Made by a program: the position numbers and the translations under genes. Positions 1 to 11,990 of a stretch of DNA of 64,000 nt are shown here, piece after piece. Position 1 is the stretch's first letter, and each line of letters opens with the position of its first letter. This DNA is from Pardosa pseudoannulata (taxonomy: Eukaryota; Arthropoda; Arachnida; Araneae; Lycosidae): NCBI GenBank assembly GCA_032207245.1, contig CM063504.1, positions 85,115,624-85,179,623 on the forward strand. Reading direction: 5' to 3'. Below the pieces are notes generated by a model. The model worked only from the letters and a program-made list of their open reading frames with translations, did not search any database and had not been told where the DNA came from.

Positions 1-697
1 CTGAAATATCTTTTATTGAAACTAAAGTTTGAACACTTTTATAGCTCGATTTTGGGTTTTGTGCAGTAAATCGAAGCAACATAATCTTAATCTTAATGAA
101 ATAAATAATTTATTTTTCTAGTGTTCTTAAATTTTTTTTCACTTTGAAGTAGAGAAATATTCTTTGTAAAAGTTATGTTTTATTTTATCATCCTACAAAC
201 TTATCTTCGTAACAGCTGCTACATAATCATGCTGACCTAATACGGCACTGTACTCTTTAAATATATTTTTTAAAATTTCATCTACTATTTTATTCATCTA
301 AACGTATCAACTCTCGTCTATAAAATAGAGATGAGCTATTTCATAGTATGTCATTTATCATACACCATGAAACTCTAGTCTTAATAATTTTGGTAAACTC
401 CTCTGCAAATGCAATCATTAATTTCGAGCCATAATTTTTCTTTCATTCTATTGGAGATAATCCTATCAGAAATATTTCAAAATCACCACTTCTGTTTAGG
501 TTACACGATTCATTGCAAATTGGCATGCGGGTGCCTTTTCAATAAAGCAATAAATCAGGCGTGTTTGATTAAGTATCAGATTGGACGAGTTTTGGTTTTC
601 TCTCCGTCTCTCCCTACAACTGCGATTAACACAGTTCTCATTAACACTGTAACAGAAAAAAAGCGCACAGAAAATAGAATAATTCACATTTAATTAT
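1..697. other. AT-rich DNA, no feature recognised
   Basis: Short overlapping open frames occur on both strands near 409-693, but none has recognisable domain content or supporting signals. I see no repeat ends or RNA gene here. Confidence 0.6.
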
Positions 698-1185
698 GTG
701 ACGCATGCAGGAAATCAATTAAATCAAACTTCAGGTGAGAATGGATTTTTCCACATTGTCAACTCTTATGAAAGTAGGTGGTGTTTCTGGAATACTTAAT
801 TCTGTTGATGTTTAGAATAGATCAGCGGTTCTTAACCTTTTCAGGAACACTTGAAATTTTACATTTTTTTTTTCAGCAGAAGCACTGGTATCAAGACTAT
901 TATTATTATTTTAATTTTCTTTTTTAATTTTTATACTGCAAGCATTTCTACATATTTTGATTGCCATCGTAACAAATAACATAAAAATGGAAAAACTCGT
1001 ATTCGATGACGTAACACATGCAGTAAATAAGTTAAATCCAGGGGTGAGAAGGGATTTTTCCATATTTCTGACACAAATCAAAAAGGTGGGTCCTCCATAG
1101 CGCTTAGTTATGTTTATGTTTAGAATAGATCTGTGGTTCTTTATCTTTTCAATATTCGAAGCACTTAATATTTTACAAGATTTGA
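698..1185. repeat. diverged local direct duplication, with hAT-like end motif
   Basis: Two diverged copies lie about 305 bp apart, at roughly 698-865 and 1003-1185. Both share the order ACGCATGCAG-like start, a GGATTTTTCCA core, TGTTTAGAATAGATC, then a GGTTCTTAACCTTTT-like stretch and ATTTTACA. The motif CAGCGGTTCTTAACCTTTT at 823 resembles the terminal inverted repeat of many hAT elements. However, the copies also share the sequence upstream of it, so the duplicated unit is larger than a simple hAT end. No opposite terminus was found. Confidence 0.5.
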
Positions 1186-1221
1186 CATAAAGCGACAAGC
1201 AATAGTCCTTTGAATGGTAAA

Positions 1222-1228
<7 letters not shown>

Positions 1229-1293
<65 letters not shown>
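1229..1293. repeat. (TA)n(TG)n microsatellite
   Basis: A run of TA dinucleotides passes directly into TG dinucleotides. It sits just upstream of the LTR-like repeat at 1310-1575. Confidence 0.95.
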
Positions 1294-1295
<2 letters not shown>

Positions 1296-1309
1296 TTTTC
1301 CTTGGCCTA

Positions 1310-1575
1310 TGATGAGTCAACGAACCAATGATGTCTTAGTAATATCTTTATTGCACAGTTGAAGAGTCAACAATCAAACATGGAGGTGAATGGCTAGCGT
1401 CCACACTGTAACAAAGAATCTACATTCGGACAAAGTTCATGCAGCAACCCTTTCTGAAGACCCTCTCTTTTTATCATTACGTGCACTTTTATATGGAATT
1501 ATTAGTGATTCATGCACCTGTATTTAAGAATACGCTGCGTTTTCTGCCCTTAAACTCTTAAATTATTAATTTTAT
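1310..1575 (-). mobile_element. dispersed LTR-like repeat, copy 1
   Basis: This stretch is clearly related to 51121-51368: both carry CATGCAGCAACCCTTTCTGAAGA-type sequence, TTTTATATGGA, a TTATTGGTGATTCATG-like segment and a final AAATTATTAA. Read on the minus strand it has a TATA-like CCATATAAAAG (1486-1496) and an AATAAA signal about 140 bp further on (1347-1352), the order found in retrotransposon LTRs. No primer-binding site or internal coding region is attached, so it would be a solo or fragmentary LTR. It could equally be an unclassified repeat. Both copies are followed by TA arrays. Confidence 0.4.
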
Positions 1576-1618
1576 GTATATATATATATTTAAATATATA
1601 ATACTTGTTTGCAACTGT

Positions 1619-1670
<52 letters not shown>

Positions 1671-1745
1671 ACAATTACAAACACGTATGCATGCATATAT
1701 GCGTGTGTGTAGTTTGTATAATAAGTATATATATATAGTATAAGT
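1562..1745. repeat. (TA)n microsatellite cluster
   Basis: Several TA runs, the longest at about 1622-1668, are interleaved with short ATGC and GTGTGT pieces. Flanking GTAACA/TGTTAC motifs make the cluster locally palindromic. Confidence 0.9.
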
Positions 1746-1798
1746 ACAAAAATGTTTGCATTTGACACCACTACTTTGATATATATAAAATGAATCAA

Positions 1799-2325
1799 AA
1801 GCTATGTTGAATTAAACTAAATTCAGCGTTAAAATTTAAACTTTAAATTTTCTTCTCAGATTTTTCAATTTTTGGATTATACGCAAACAAACTATTCCTA
1901 ATGTGCTTTCAAACTATTCCTAATAGTTTCATGGGAAATGGCTTCATGTGTATTGATGTGAGAACGTTAACGTAGTTGTGGCATGGCCATATGAGATTCC
2001 GTGGTAGTCATTCACTTTATGAAACTCTAGAACAAAAAGTGAATTTACGCTGTAAAATAAGAGTCTTTTAGAAGAATTTTGGAGAAATTAACAGTTTCTT
2101 TGAGATTGCTGCAGATTATAAACTTCGCTTGTCCATGATGGTTCCTACCCCACATGTCTATCAGTTATGACTGAACCATTAGATTCCTTCTTTCAAGAGA
2201 AATGGTGAACTATAATATAGATATGATTCCTAAAATGTTGCTGCAAACTTTAATCACACCATTGCATCAACTTCAAAACCATTTTCATTCCCTTTAACAC
2301 GACTTGTCAGTTCATTAAATATATA
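1799..2325. other. unannotated AT-rich DNA
   Basis: No open frame of note, repeat terminus or RNA-like structure was seen. A short direct repeat (CAAACTATTCCTAAT) occurs twice near 1886-1925. Confidence 0.55.
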
Positions 2326-2327
2326 TA

Positions 2328-2919
2328 CAGGGTGTCCCAAAACGACCGCATAAACTCTGCACAGCTAGATTCCTCGTTGGGAGTACATAAAAACTGCCCA
2401 AAGAAGCGTTCCTGTACGATCCATAGTTTACGAGAAAAATACGAAAAACAAAGTATGACGTCACTGCCGGTGCAAGAAAAAAACACTTTATTGGACATAT
2501 CAACAACAGTATTTGCATATCTTTCCAGACGATAATGTTTAAAACATATAGCGTCATGCATGTAGGCGCGCCATGGAATGACGTTAAACCGCCGTTGAAC
2601 TGGTATTTAAAAGGCTGCATCTTGCAGCTACCGGTAGTCTTCGTATGGTGGCCATGTATTCCGTTCGTGACTACTGCGACATGTACCTGATGTACGGCCG
2701 ATGTAATGGAAATGTCTTACGAACTGTTAGGGAGTATGCCCGTGCATATACTGCTGTTGATATGTTCAATAAAGTGTTTTTTCTTGCACCGGCAGTGACG
2801 TCATACTTTGTTTTTCGTATTTTTCTCGTAAACTATGGATCGTGCAGGTACGCTTCTTTGAGCAGTTTTTATGTACACGCAACGAGGAATCTAGCTGTGC
2901 AGAGTTTTGGGACACCCTG
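2328..2919 (+). mobile_element. mariner-type deletion derivative with long TIRs
   Basis: A 592-bp element starts CAGGGTGTCCCAAAAC and ends with the exact inverse GTTTTGGGACACCCTG. TA dinucleotides flank it at 2326-2327 and 2920-2921, as expected for the IS630/Tc1/mariner superfamily. The inverted repeats are very long: about 2328-2522 on the left and 2742-2919 on the right, nearly identical apart from a short deletion near the right terminus. Only the middle 200 bp or so is unique, and it keeps the start of a transposase frame. The element is therefore a foldback-like non-autonomous derivative needing a transposase from elsewhere. Confidence 0.9.
2645..2757 (+). pseudogene. N-terminal stub of mariner-type transposase (helix-turn-helix)
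   Basis: The reading frame begins at an ATG and contains YSVRDYCDMYLMYGRCNGN followed by LRTVREYAR. This matches, from memory of the family, the N-terminal helix-turn-helix (DUF4817-like) of arthropod mariner-type transposases, where a conserved Y-G-x-C-N-G-N precedes an E-Y-x-R-x-Y segment. After about 38 residues the frame runs into the right inverted repeat, so the rest of the DNA-binding domain and the whole DDE catalytic core are missing. It cannot encode an active transposase. Confidence 0.7.
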
Positions 2920-2921
2920 TA

Positions 2922-4118
2922 TATTGACTTAATATTTTATGAATTTAAGTATGCATCAAATTACCTACAGTATTACTATTTAAATTCAATAAAACCGTTT
3001 ATCTATTTCATAAAACAGATAATCTTCAATGATGTAGTCAAATAAATATTTTTTGTCTTAGTAATAAATAATTTTTAAATTGTGTTGAATCTGCACCATA
3101 TTGTTTTTGTCAAAGTAGATTGAAAAATATATTTAATTTTTCCTCCTTAACTGAGAAAAATCTTACATATAATATCCTTGAAAAGAATAATCATACTAAT
3201 AATAGTATTTATTAATTTAGAAAAGGTAGCAGTACTTAAAATTTTTAATATCTAAAAAATGGCATATATCTAAAAAAGAGCATTTGGACTAGATGAGACA
3301 GTCTCAAACGACTGCGGCACACTTCAAAACATCCACGTCTATAAAAAAAAGCCTCGAAATAAGGAAGAGGCTTGGGCTATGGCACTTCATTTATCACCAC
3401 ATCGATCCTTAATAATATCAGATAAGAGGCCTTATCTGGAAATTGCATATTTTTGTTGGCTGAGTATCTCTTATTTATAGTACCCGAATTCAAGAGCCCG
3501 AGGGCAGCAGGAAAATTGCACTTGTTGAAGAAAATATTGATGGAAAGCTTGATGAATGATCTACAACCGTGACTGTGATAAAATATGTCCAAAGATCAGC
3601 ACTCCTTCTCTTCAGCATGGTTTCAAGAGAGATAAATGATACATGAAATGACTGATTTGTGGTTTCATTTTCAGCTTTCATATTTCAAAGTATATTACAA
3701 ATACTTCTGACTGATAAGTAACCCAAAAAACACCGATTAAACTGGTCACTAAGATTTTGGATGTTCTTCAATTAAAACAGTAAAAAGCATCGTTCTGTTT
3801 AAAGCACTTAATTTTTTTTCTGAAATTATAGATCTGCTGATTTATAATAAATATCAGGATTATAATTGATCCAACGTTTATATTATTAGCTTCCATGTTT
3901 ATTCCAGTATAAATCAGAAGGAATTTATGAAATAACTTGCGTTTTTAACTTACTCTGAAGGATCTTTCATTAGACATACTAATATTTTTAAAATCAACAA
4001 TTCATGTTTTTCATAAGTATTGCATTGGTTGAATGCGATGTTAGAAAATCTGAATAAATGATTTTATTTTTAATTATGCTTTCTTAAAGTTTCTTCAATT
4101 AGTACTTAAACTGCATCT
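2922..4118. other. unannotated AT-rich DNA
   Basis: Short minus-strand frames at 3377-3592 and 3490-3681 overlap each other. They contain non-repetitive residues (for example INKRYSANKNMQFPDK), but I recognise no family and see no splice or start context. Nothing else stands out. Confidence 0.45.
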
Positions 4119-4126
4119 GTAATGAC

Positions 4127-4838
4127 TAACTTGACCAGACGTCCCGTTTTGAACGGGACTGTCCCTTTTTAGAATTACGAGTCCCGGTGTCCCCGAAATG
4201 GACTGTGGGACGCAAAATTGTCCCGTTTTCGGAAACCGAGCGAAAAATCTCTGGATGTATTAATTGAAAAGCAATATATTGACTGTAATAAAGATATTGA
4301 AGTTTTTGACGAATTTTCATTAATTTCTTATTACATTACATCGCAAAAAATAACGGAATGGAATAATTTAAATGTTCCCACGGAAACCCGTTTGGTGGAA
4401 GTATTCAAACACTTTCGCACCAACAATCTTCAGCATAAAAACTTTTCTATTGTAATTGAATATATTTTATGTTTGCCTGCTACAAATGCTCCAGTAGAAA
4501 GAGTATTTTCTATTATGAACAAATTGTGGACATCTTAGAAAACCCTGTTACAAATTTCAGTTTTAAAGGCGATGTTGATAATTAAGGTGAATATAAAAAA
4601 GTTTCATTCTTACTTGAAATCATCACCAGCTATATTAAAACAAATTTGTTCTTCTGATAAATATAAGTATAACTAAACATTTTGGGTACCTATATTTTGT
4701 GATTCGTAACTTTTAAGCTAACTAACTTTTTCTGAATAAATAACTTTAAAAAAGTATTGTTTTTTTCATTGACTACCTATGATTTGACCTAAATAAACCA
4801 ATGTCCCATTTTAAGTCAAAAAATAAATAGTCACGTTT
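4127..4838 (+). mobile_element. hAT element remnant with perfect 8-bp TSD
   Basis: The 712-bp element begins TAACTTGACCAGACGTCCCG and ends GTCACGTTT, whose complement AAACGTGAC matches 7 of the first 9 bases. The 8-bp sequence GTAATGAC flanks it exactly on both sides (4119-4126 and 4839-4846), the target-duplication length of the hAT superfamily. The left end carries repeated GTCCC motifs typical of a common hAT group. Most of the transposase gene is deleted. Confidence 0.85.
4218..4538 (+). pseudogene. hAT transposase C-terminal dimerisation fragment
   Basis: The frame ends with YILCLPATNAPVERVFSIMN followed by KLWTS and a stop. This is the hallmark of the hAT C-terminal dimerisation domain (the conserved P-x-T/S-N-A-x-V-E-R-V-F-S block). 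The preceding region reads as the linker between the catalytic and dimerisation regions. The N-terminal BED finger and most of the RNase H-like core are absent, and a stop truncates the domain shortly after the conserved block. It lies inside the TSD-flanked element and is non-functional. Confidence 0.8.
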
Positions 4839-4846
4839 GTAATGAC

Positions 4847-5486
4847 TATTATTTCAGCATAATCTCTAAAACGAAAGTATAGAATATTCTTTTGCTAATA
4901 AATTGCACAATGCAGGAAATGCTGCTACTGCTGTTCCTCTAATATTTTTAACGTTAGGTTTTAAAACATTCTTTATTGTAATGTTGAGTTGTTTAAAAAA
5001 GTCTTCAATCTCAGAAACAATCCTATTTTTGTTTAAAGCTTTAGCAAATTTTGTCTGTAAACACTATTTCTATTATTTATTTTCAAGTGATGGTTTTATT
5101 TGTTTTCATGTCCGGTACCACAATATCAAACTATCCTATTTTATTTGTTTAGAGAGCTGCACCAATTCGAATATGCTTCACCTAATTTATGTTATGAAAT
5201 ATTAATTTTTTATCAGAAAAAGTTTCATATTTTATATTTTTCCTGATTCAATATTGAAAATGATACTTTATATGTATACATACATGCACATATAAATATG
5301 TGTCTGTGAGTTTGTTTGTGTAACCATTAAATCTACTCTATACCAATCACATAGTAGATATAGTCCATATTTTTAAGTTTCAAGGGCTTGTATAGCAACA
5401 TAGCAACGTAACTTTACTGTCTGCAAGGCAAATCACAAGAGCTATCAAAACTCCTTTATTTTTTTTCTTAAACACGGAACATGGAC
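4847..5486. other. unannotated AT-rich DNA
   Basis: A 100-residue open frame at 4903-5205 is rich in F, L and I as expected from base composition, with no recognisable domain. Nothing else was seen. Confidence 0.5.
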
Positions 5487-5648
5487 TTGGTTTGGAGCTC
5501 TACGGTATACTGTTGCTACACATGGGCCATTGAGACGAGAACCTACTGCTTAACGCCAATTCCTAATGACTACGAACATCCATGCTAGAAGTGGGATTCG
5601 AACCCTCCAAATTCAGTCCCGAGGAGCAGCGCCCTGCCCATTTCTCTA
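5487..5648 (-). mobile_element. tRNA-derived SINE copy
   Basis: On the minus strand the promoter-like head carries a B-box close to GGTTCGAATCC. It is followed by the family body containing CATGGATGTTCGTAG-like, GGCGTTAAGCAGTAGG-like and TCTCAATGGCCC-like segments, and ends in CCAAACCAAG. The same order recurs at 32227-32401, 32690-32873 and 54494-54679. This copy is diverged, and its tRNA-like 5' end (5583-5648) has lost most of the A-box. Confidence 0.75.
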
Positions 5649-5935
5649 ATTTTAGCGTTGAGTATTGTAAAATAATGTGTTAATTTTGCATGAGAATGAG
5701 TGTGAAAAGGTGATTCTACTGTGTATTGTAAAAAAAATAAACTTGGCACTTAAAAATAAACAAAAACAAGACATAAAGATATCCGTTATCCTCTGTTTTT
5801 CCTAGACAATTATTGGCAGATGGTTTAAAAAAGAGAAAGACAGGGCACTAGAAAAATAGAAGGTTAGATGATAGAATTTTAAGGGAGTCAAGAAACTTTA
5901 AGGGTTTTATATACTACATACACACACATACATAT
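5649..5935. other. unannotated AT-rich DNA
   Basis: No supported feature was found between the SINE and the TA array. Confidence 0.5.
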
Positions 5936-6494
<559 letters not shown>

Positions 6495-6500
6495 ATATAT

Positions 6501-6581
<81 letters not shown>

Positions 6582-6585
6582 GTAT
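6495..6585. repeat. (TA)n microsatellite
   Basis: Two TA runs are separated by a single TTA interruption. Confidence 0.95.
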
Positions 6586-8211
6586 ATGTGTACTTACACA
6601 TCTATGTGTATGTACAAGGATGGAGCAATTCTATTCAATTATGAAAGAAAAAAATCTGGACACACTAAGTACATTGCAGAGAAACAGTTCAGACACCTAA
6701 CATAAGCAAATTTGTGCAATTATGTGGTATACGAACTCGGTTACATAAATATCAGGCTTTACAACACACCTTAACATGAAAAGAATGAAATGAAACGATT
6801 TCGTCACGGATACATGTTTGAAATGCTTGTAATCGCATGCTTAACTCGCGGTTATTTTATTACATCACCAGGATTATCAAACATTAATCATGCAACAAAA
6901 AAAAATCTAAACTTCATATAGCAAATGTCTAACACTGTAGTAGACAGTCTTTTAATCGGAGTCGCCAGCAAATACCGGCGACACCAAGTTTGCCCGTTTA
7001 ATTCCCCCACGGCAGCCTCGAATGACCGAAACAAACTCGCTTGATTCTTATCTACCGTGTGAAATCAATCAAAGTCGGGTTAAAAGAGGTGTCACTTCGC
7101 CAGTGTTGCATCACATTTATAATGTCACAGACTCTGGGTATTGCATCATATATCACAGACGTGTTAAAAGTGTCTTTTTGGTCTACCTATTTGTAGATAT
7201 ATTAATGACCATGGAGTAAAGTCAGTGGGACGTGGAATGTGTGATTCGTTTCGAGTATTAAGAAATTGCGAATTTTAATCTCTTATCTGGAATATGTAAA
7301 ATATGGAGCTGTTTCTTTATAAGTTCTCATTTTAATCACTTTATATTGCTACTTTGGTTTTACCAAGAGATTACTATTATTCAAACGTAGTGAATTAAAG
7401 ACAGAAATGTTCTTTAAATTATTGGGATCAATCACAGCTGGATTTTCTATTATATATCCACATAAGGATTCCAATATTGGCGTGAATGTTCCACAGCAAA
7501 CTTTAAATTTATTGAACTCTAACTACAACACACCACTTCGCACAATTTTGGTGGTCGTCAAACATCCGCTAACTTACCTATATGCTCCCTATATGCTCAC
7601 TTATTAATAAACTCAATACCTACAGTAAACTTCCGACTTTCCAAGAGACGTTATAATTTATTAAATCAATTGATTTACCAGTTTGGCATTTAGCTGACAG
7701 TGCATATCTGGGGAAAATTTGGCTGGAAATTCCATACTTCTATCTGAAGGAATTGTCAAAAATAAGCAACGAGAGAGAAAAAAGTTTCGAACATCTCCTT
7801 TTGAACATAAATTCATGCCAGACCTTTCACTTGGCTTGAATTAGGAAGTAAGAAGTAATATTATTGTTAAACCCCGCTTGAGCATCTAAAGAGGGTGATC
7901 ACTGGACCCAATGTAGACTCCCTAAGTTTTTGCCCGATTGTCAGGAGTAATTGCTGCCTTGGCAATAAGGGCAAGAAGTACCTTGCATCTTCTCTTAAAT
8001 TACAGGCTATTAAACTAATTTTGTTAAGTTTTAAATGAAATAGCTTATTTGATTTACTTATTTACTTTTGTAACCTATCCATTTTTGGACCCATCGCTGA
8101 GCTACACACCGAATTGGATAGCATCTTTACAACATTGAAGGGTTATTAAGACTTTGTGGGACAATCATGATGCTCTTTGAGAGGAAGTCTACCTTTGCAT
8201 TTCTTTCAATA
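6586..8211. other. unannotated DNA, no gene recognised
   Basis: A more GC-balanced stretch at about 6940-7110 (with GGAGTCGCCAGC, CCGGCGAC and CCACGGCAGCC) stands out from the AT-rich background. It has no recognisable coding or RNA signature. The frames at 7022-7219 and 7407-7607 are unrecognised. Confidence 0.45.
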
Positions 8212-8265
8212 CCGTAGTCTCATTGCAAAAAAGTAGATCGTAGCTCTCCAAACCAAACCAATACC
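8212..8265 (+). mobile_element. 5'-truncated SINE tail
   Basis: GCAAAAAAGTAGATCGTAGC followed by TCTCCAAACCAAACC matches the 3' end of the tRNA-derived SINE family. The tRNA-like head is missing. Confidence 0.7.
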
Positions 8266-8951
8266 GTAGTAGTTTTATACCCACTAATACCGTAATGGTT
8301 TTATACCAGGAAAAGTTCCCATGTGCTGAACGACTCTCTACAATCGTAATTTTTTTAGAAGTACACTAGTTGCTGTTAGCAATAATTTGCAAAGTGCTTT
8401 GCTATCAGAAACAATAATCATTTTTAAAGAATTTGTTATTGAATGCAATGTCATGATTATTTAAACCTTACGTTCGAAACTTGAGCTGTAATTTCCCATT
8501 GCATTAAAATATGGCTACTACACGACACTTTCCCAAGGATATCAGTTCTCTGTCAAACATCAAATCACTGGTAGTGTGAAAGATCAATTGTAGTTTTGAT
8601 GGACACTGCAAAAAAGCAAACTATAATATAAAATACAGTGAATATTTATGTATGTCGTTAAAAATTAAGTAAGTTATACTGGAAAAAATGAAAACTGGTG
8701 TCCATATATTGTATAATATCGAATATTTAAGAATTGTATAACTATAAATTGAAAAAAAGGGGGAAAGTGTAAAATGTTAAATAAGAATAAGTTAATGTAA
8801 CGAATTTGTAAATATGGATCTACTTGCATAAAATAATGTAAAAAAATGTAATGTTACTGTAAATATTAGAAAAGTATATTGATTTTTTTCATGTGTGTAT
8901 TGAAAGATGATACATATTGCAGTTACGCAGAAGGTTGTAATTATTTATTTA
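8266..8951. other. unannotated AT-rich DNA
   Basis: Nothing recognisable was found. Confidence 0.5.
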
Positions 8952-8953
8952 TA

Positions 8954-9792
8954 CAGTGGACTCAGTTTGGGACACAGCGATTTCGATAGCAATAACCGAC
9001 TGATAACAATAAACGATATGCAAAATTTAAAAAAAATGTACCCCCCTTTAATTCACGCGTATTAAATTTCAAAATAAAATTTAAAAACTCACCTTATATT
9101 TATGTACTGTATATTATACTTTAAAACATAAGAATTGTATACATAATTAAAAAATTGATCAGTTGTTGACTGTCTACAATTTTTTCTAAGAAGCTCATTG
9201 ATAAATTGTTCGTAATCATAATGTTTTTTAAAGTCATCGGAGCGGTGTTGTACTCTACGTTTCAACACTTTCAATGAATTTCTCATTTCAGCACTTGTAG
9301 GAGGTGTCTCGATATGAAGACATGCTTCATCTGACTCATCAGTTCCATCAGTTCCAACATTCGTCTGTTTTCCTATGAAAGTCTAGCAGACTTCAGACTC
9401 TGTTAATGTGGACTCTACTGGAATGTTTTGATCTACTTCCACCCATGACTCGAACTCTACAGGGGTCATATACGAATTACTCTACTGGACTCTACTGGAA
9501 CGTTTTTATGTACTTCCACCCATGACTCGAACTCTTCAGAGGTCATATACGAATTATTTTCTATCATTCCTTGAGATTTCTGGTCTTTTTTTTTAGGCGA
9601 AGCAGTTTCTGATTGTTTGAGAAGAAACTGGATTCCAATGAGGTTCGAAAACCGATAACATTAACCAATGTAACGATCACATAAACGATAATTTTAACAT
9701 ACAAATGAATGGAGAAAATTGGGACCAACTAATTTCGATAATAATAAGCGATTGATAACATTAACCGCGATCACATTAAGCGGAGTTCATTG
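8954..9792 (-). mobile_element. Tigger-like deletion derivative, copy A
   Basis: The 839-bp element opens CAGTGGACTC and closes GAGTTCATTG, preceded by GATCACATTAAGCG. TA duplications lie at 8952-8953 and 9793-9794. Related copies occur at 20344-21917, 30586-30837 and 52824-55119. Terminal regions are rich in GATAACATTAA/GATAACAATAA repeats, probable subterminal binding sites. The minus strand keeps the transposase C-terminus. A 77-bp tandem duplication (9409-9485 and 9486-9560) is present here; copy D shows only one such segment. Confidence 0.9.
9089..9286 (-). pseudogene. Tigger/pogo transposase C-terminal fragment
   Basis: The minus-strand frame reads MRNSLKVLKRRVQHRSDDF then a YDYEQFINELLRK-like segment and QSTTDQFF. 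This is the tail found after the DDE domain in pogo/Tigger-type transposases, where a helical ALxxLK...YxxL pattern is followed by a QxTIxxFF-type terminus. The same tail, with small differences, is encoded in the copies near 21200-21400 and 54770-54910. That supports a true protein-derived sequence. The helix-turn-helix and catalytic domains are absent. Confidence 0.7.
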
Positions 9793-9794
9793 TA

Positions 9795-10588
9795 TGTTTC
9801 TATTTTATTTTTAAATAGTTTTTTTATAAATACGGGGTTGGATCTATTTTCCTGGGTCATTCCCCGAGCTGGGTTTTGTTAGACAGTGGAAGCCGATTTT
9901 CAATCCCACCTTGGAATTTTCATCCATAAACTCTCTATAGAGGCTGAATGTAGGATGAGAGTAAGTAATATAGAAGAAATTAGAATTTCTAAACAAAGAT
10001 ATGAGTCTGAAAAATCGTAATGAGGAAAAGTTTTAATTAAAACTTCACACTGGCAAGTAGCCTTAAAGGAGAAAGTTCTGACACGGCGTTGGATAAATGC
10101 TTACTTTAATTCCGTTTATTTCATAAAGAATGTTGAAAGGTTACGAACTAAGATAAGAATGTTAATACCACAGTCTAGAGAAAGTGTTTTCATTAAGCGC
10201 GTCTTTAATGGCGCTGGAAAATCCCTAAACAATTAAAGACATACTTAAGGAAACACAGGCATGCGTTTGTTCAGTTTAATGGGCGCTTAACATAACGCAT
10301 TTGTTCCGTTGCATTTGGGATTATACGAGAAAATTTGTTTGTGTCTGGTATGTTTTCGATCTTTCTCTCTTTAATAAATAATTATATCTTTTATAAATAA
10401 AAAATAAAATTTTGTCTTAATCGAAATTTTTTTACAAAAGTCTTTTTAATGTAGTATTTGATGATTAAAACTGTCATCTATTAATTCATTTTTATTTGTA
10501 AATGAATAGAAATACTTAACAATTTTATACAATAAATTATTTATCGTATTCCTCAAAACATTTTGTTACCGTGATTCTCAATCCCTGT
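9795..10588. other. unannotated AT-rich DNA
   Basis: No gene or repeat terminus was recognised. Confidence 0.5.
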
Positions 10589-10596
10589 GCTGCAAC

Positions 10597-11565
<969 letters not shown>

Positions 11566-11705
11566 GCTGCAGCACACTAGTAAGCAACGAGAGGTTTTCA
11601 AGTGCGTCAGGATTTTTAATAAATAATTAAAAACACTTGGTGTTGTATCATTAGTATAAAATTTTATATTTTTAATAATAGACTCAAGACTGGAGTTGGT
11701 GTTGC

Positions 11706-11990
11706 ATGAGCCCCTGTTTTTTTTTTTGGGGGGGGCGGCCGAAGAAGGACACCCCGAGAGAGGGTGAGCAAGCCCTGTTCCAGGGAGGTTCAATAGGAGG
11801 GGAAGAGGGATGCCACCCCCACCCGCTGCGGAGGAGGCCATTTTTCCCGTGGAGGCGAAAGCTTGACCGAGGGGGGGGGATTCCACCCCGGCCCTCGCGA
11901 AGAGGAGTGGGGAGATGCATGGTCGGAAGGACGGAGAACGGACATTCTTTTGGAAAGAGCTGGGACCGAGAGAGGTGCTTTCCGCTTGGC
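11706..11990. other. isolated GC-rich tract
   Basis: The tract has long G and C runs (GGGGGGGGCGGCCGAAG near 11730, a second G-run near 11873) and many CCCC/GGGG blocks, in sharp contrast to its surroundings. Frames are open on both strands because stops are AT-rich. The translations are low complexity and differ between strands, so I do not call a gene. It could be a transposon part, a G-quadruplex-forming tract or horizontally acquired DNA. Confidence 0.5.
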
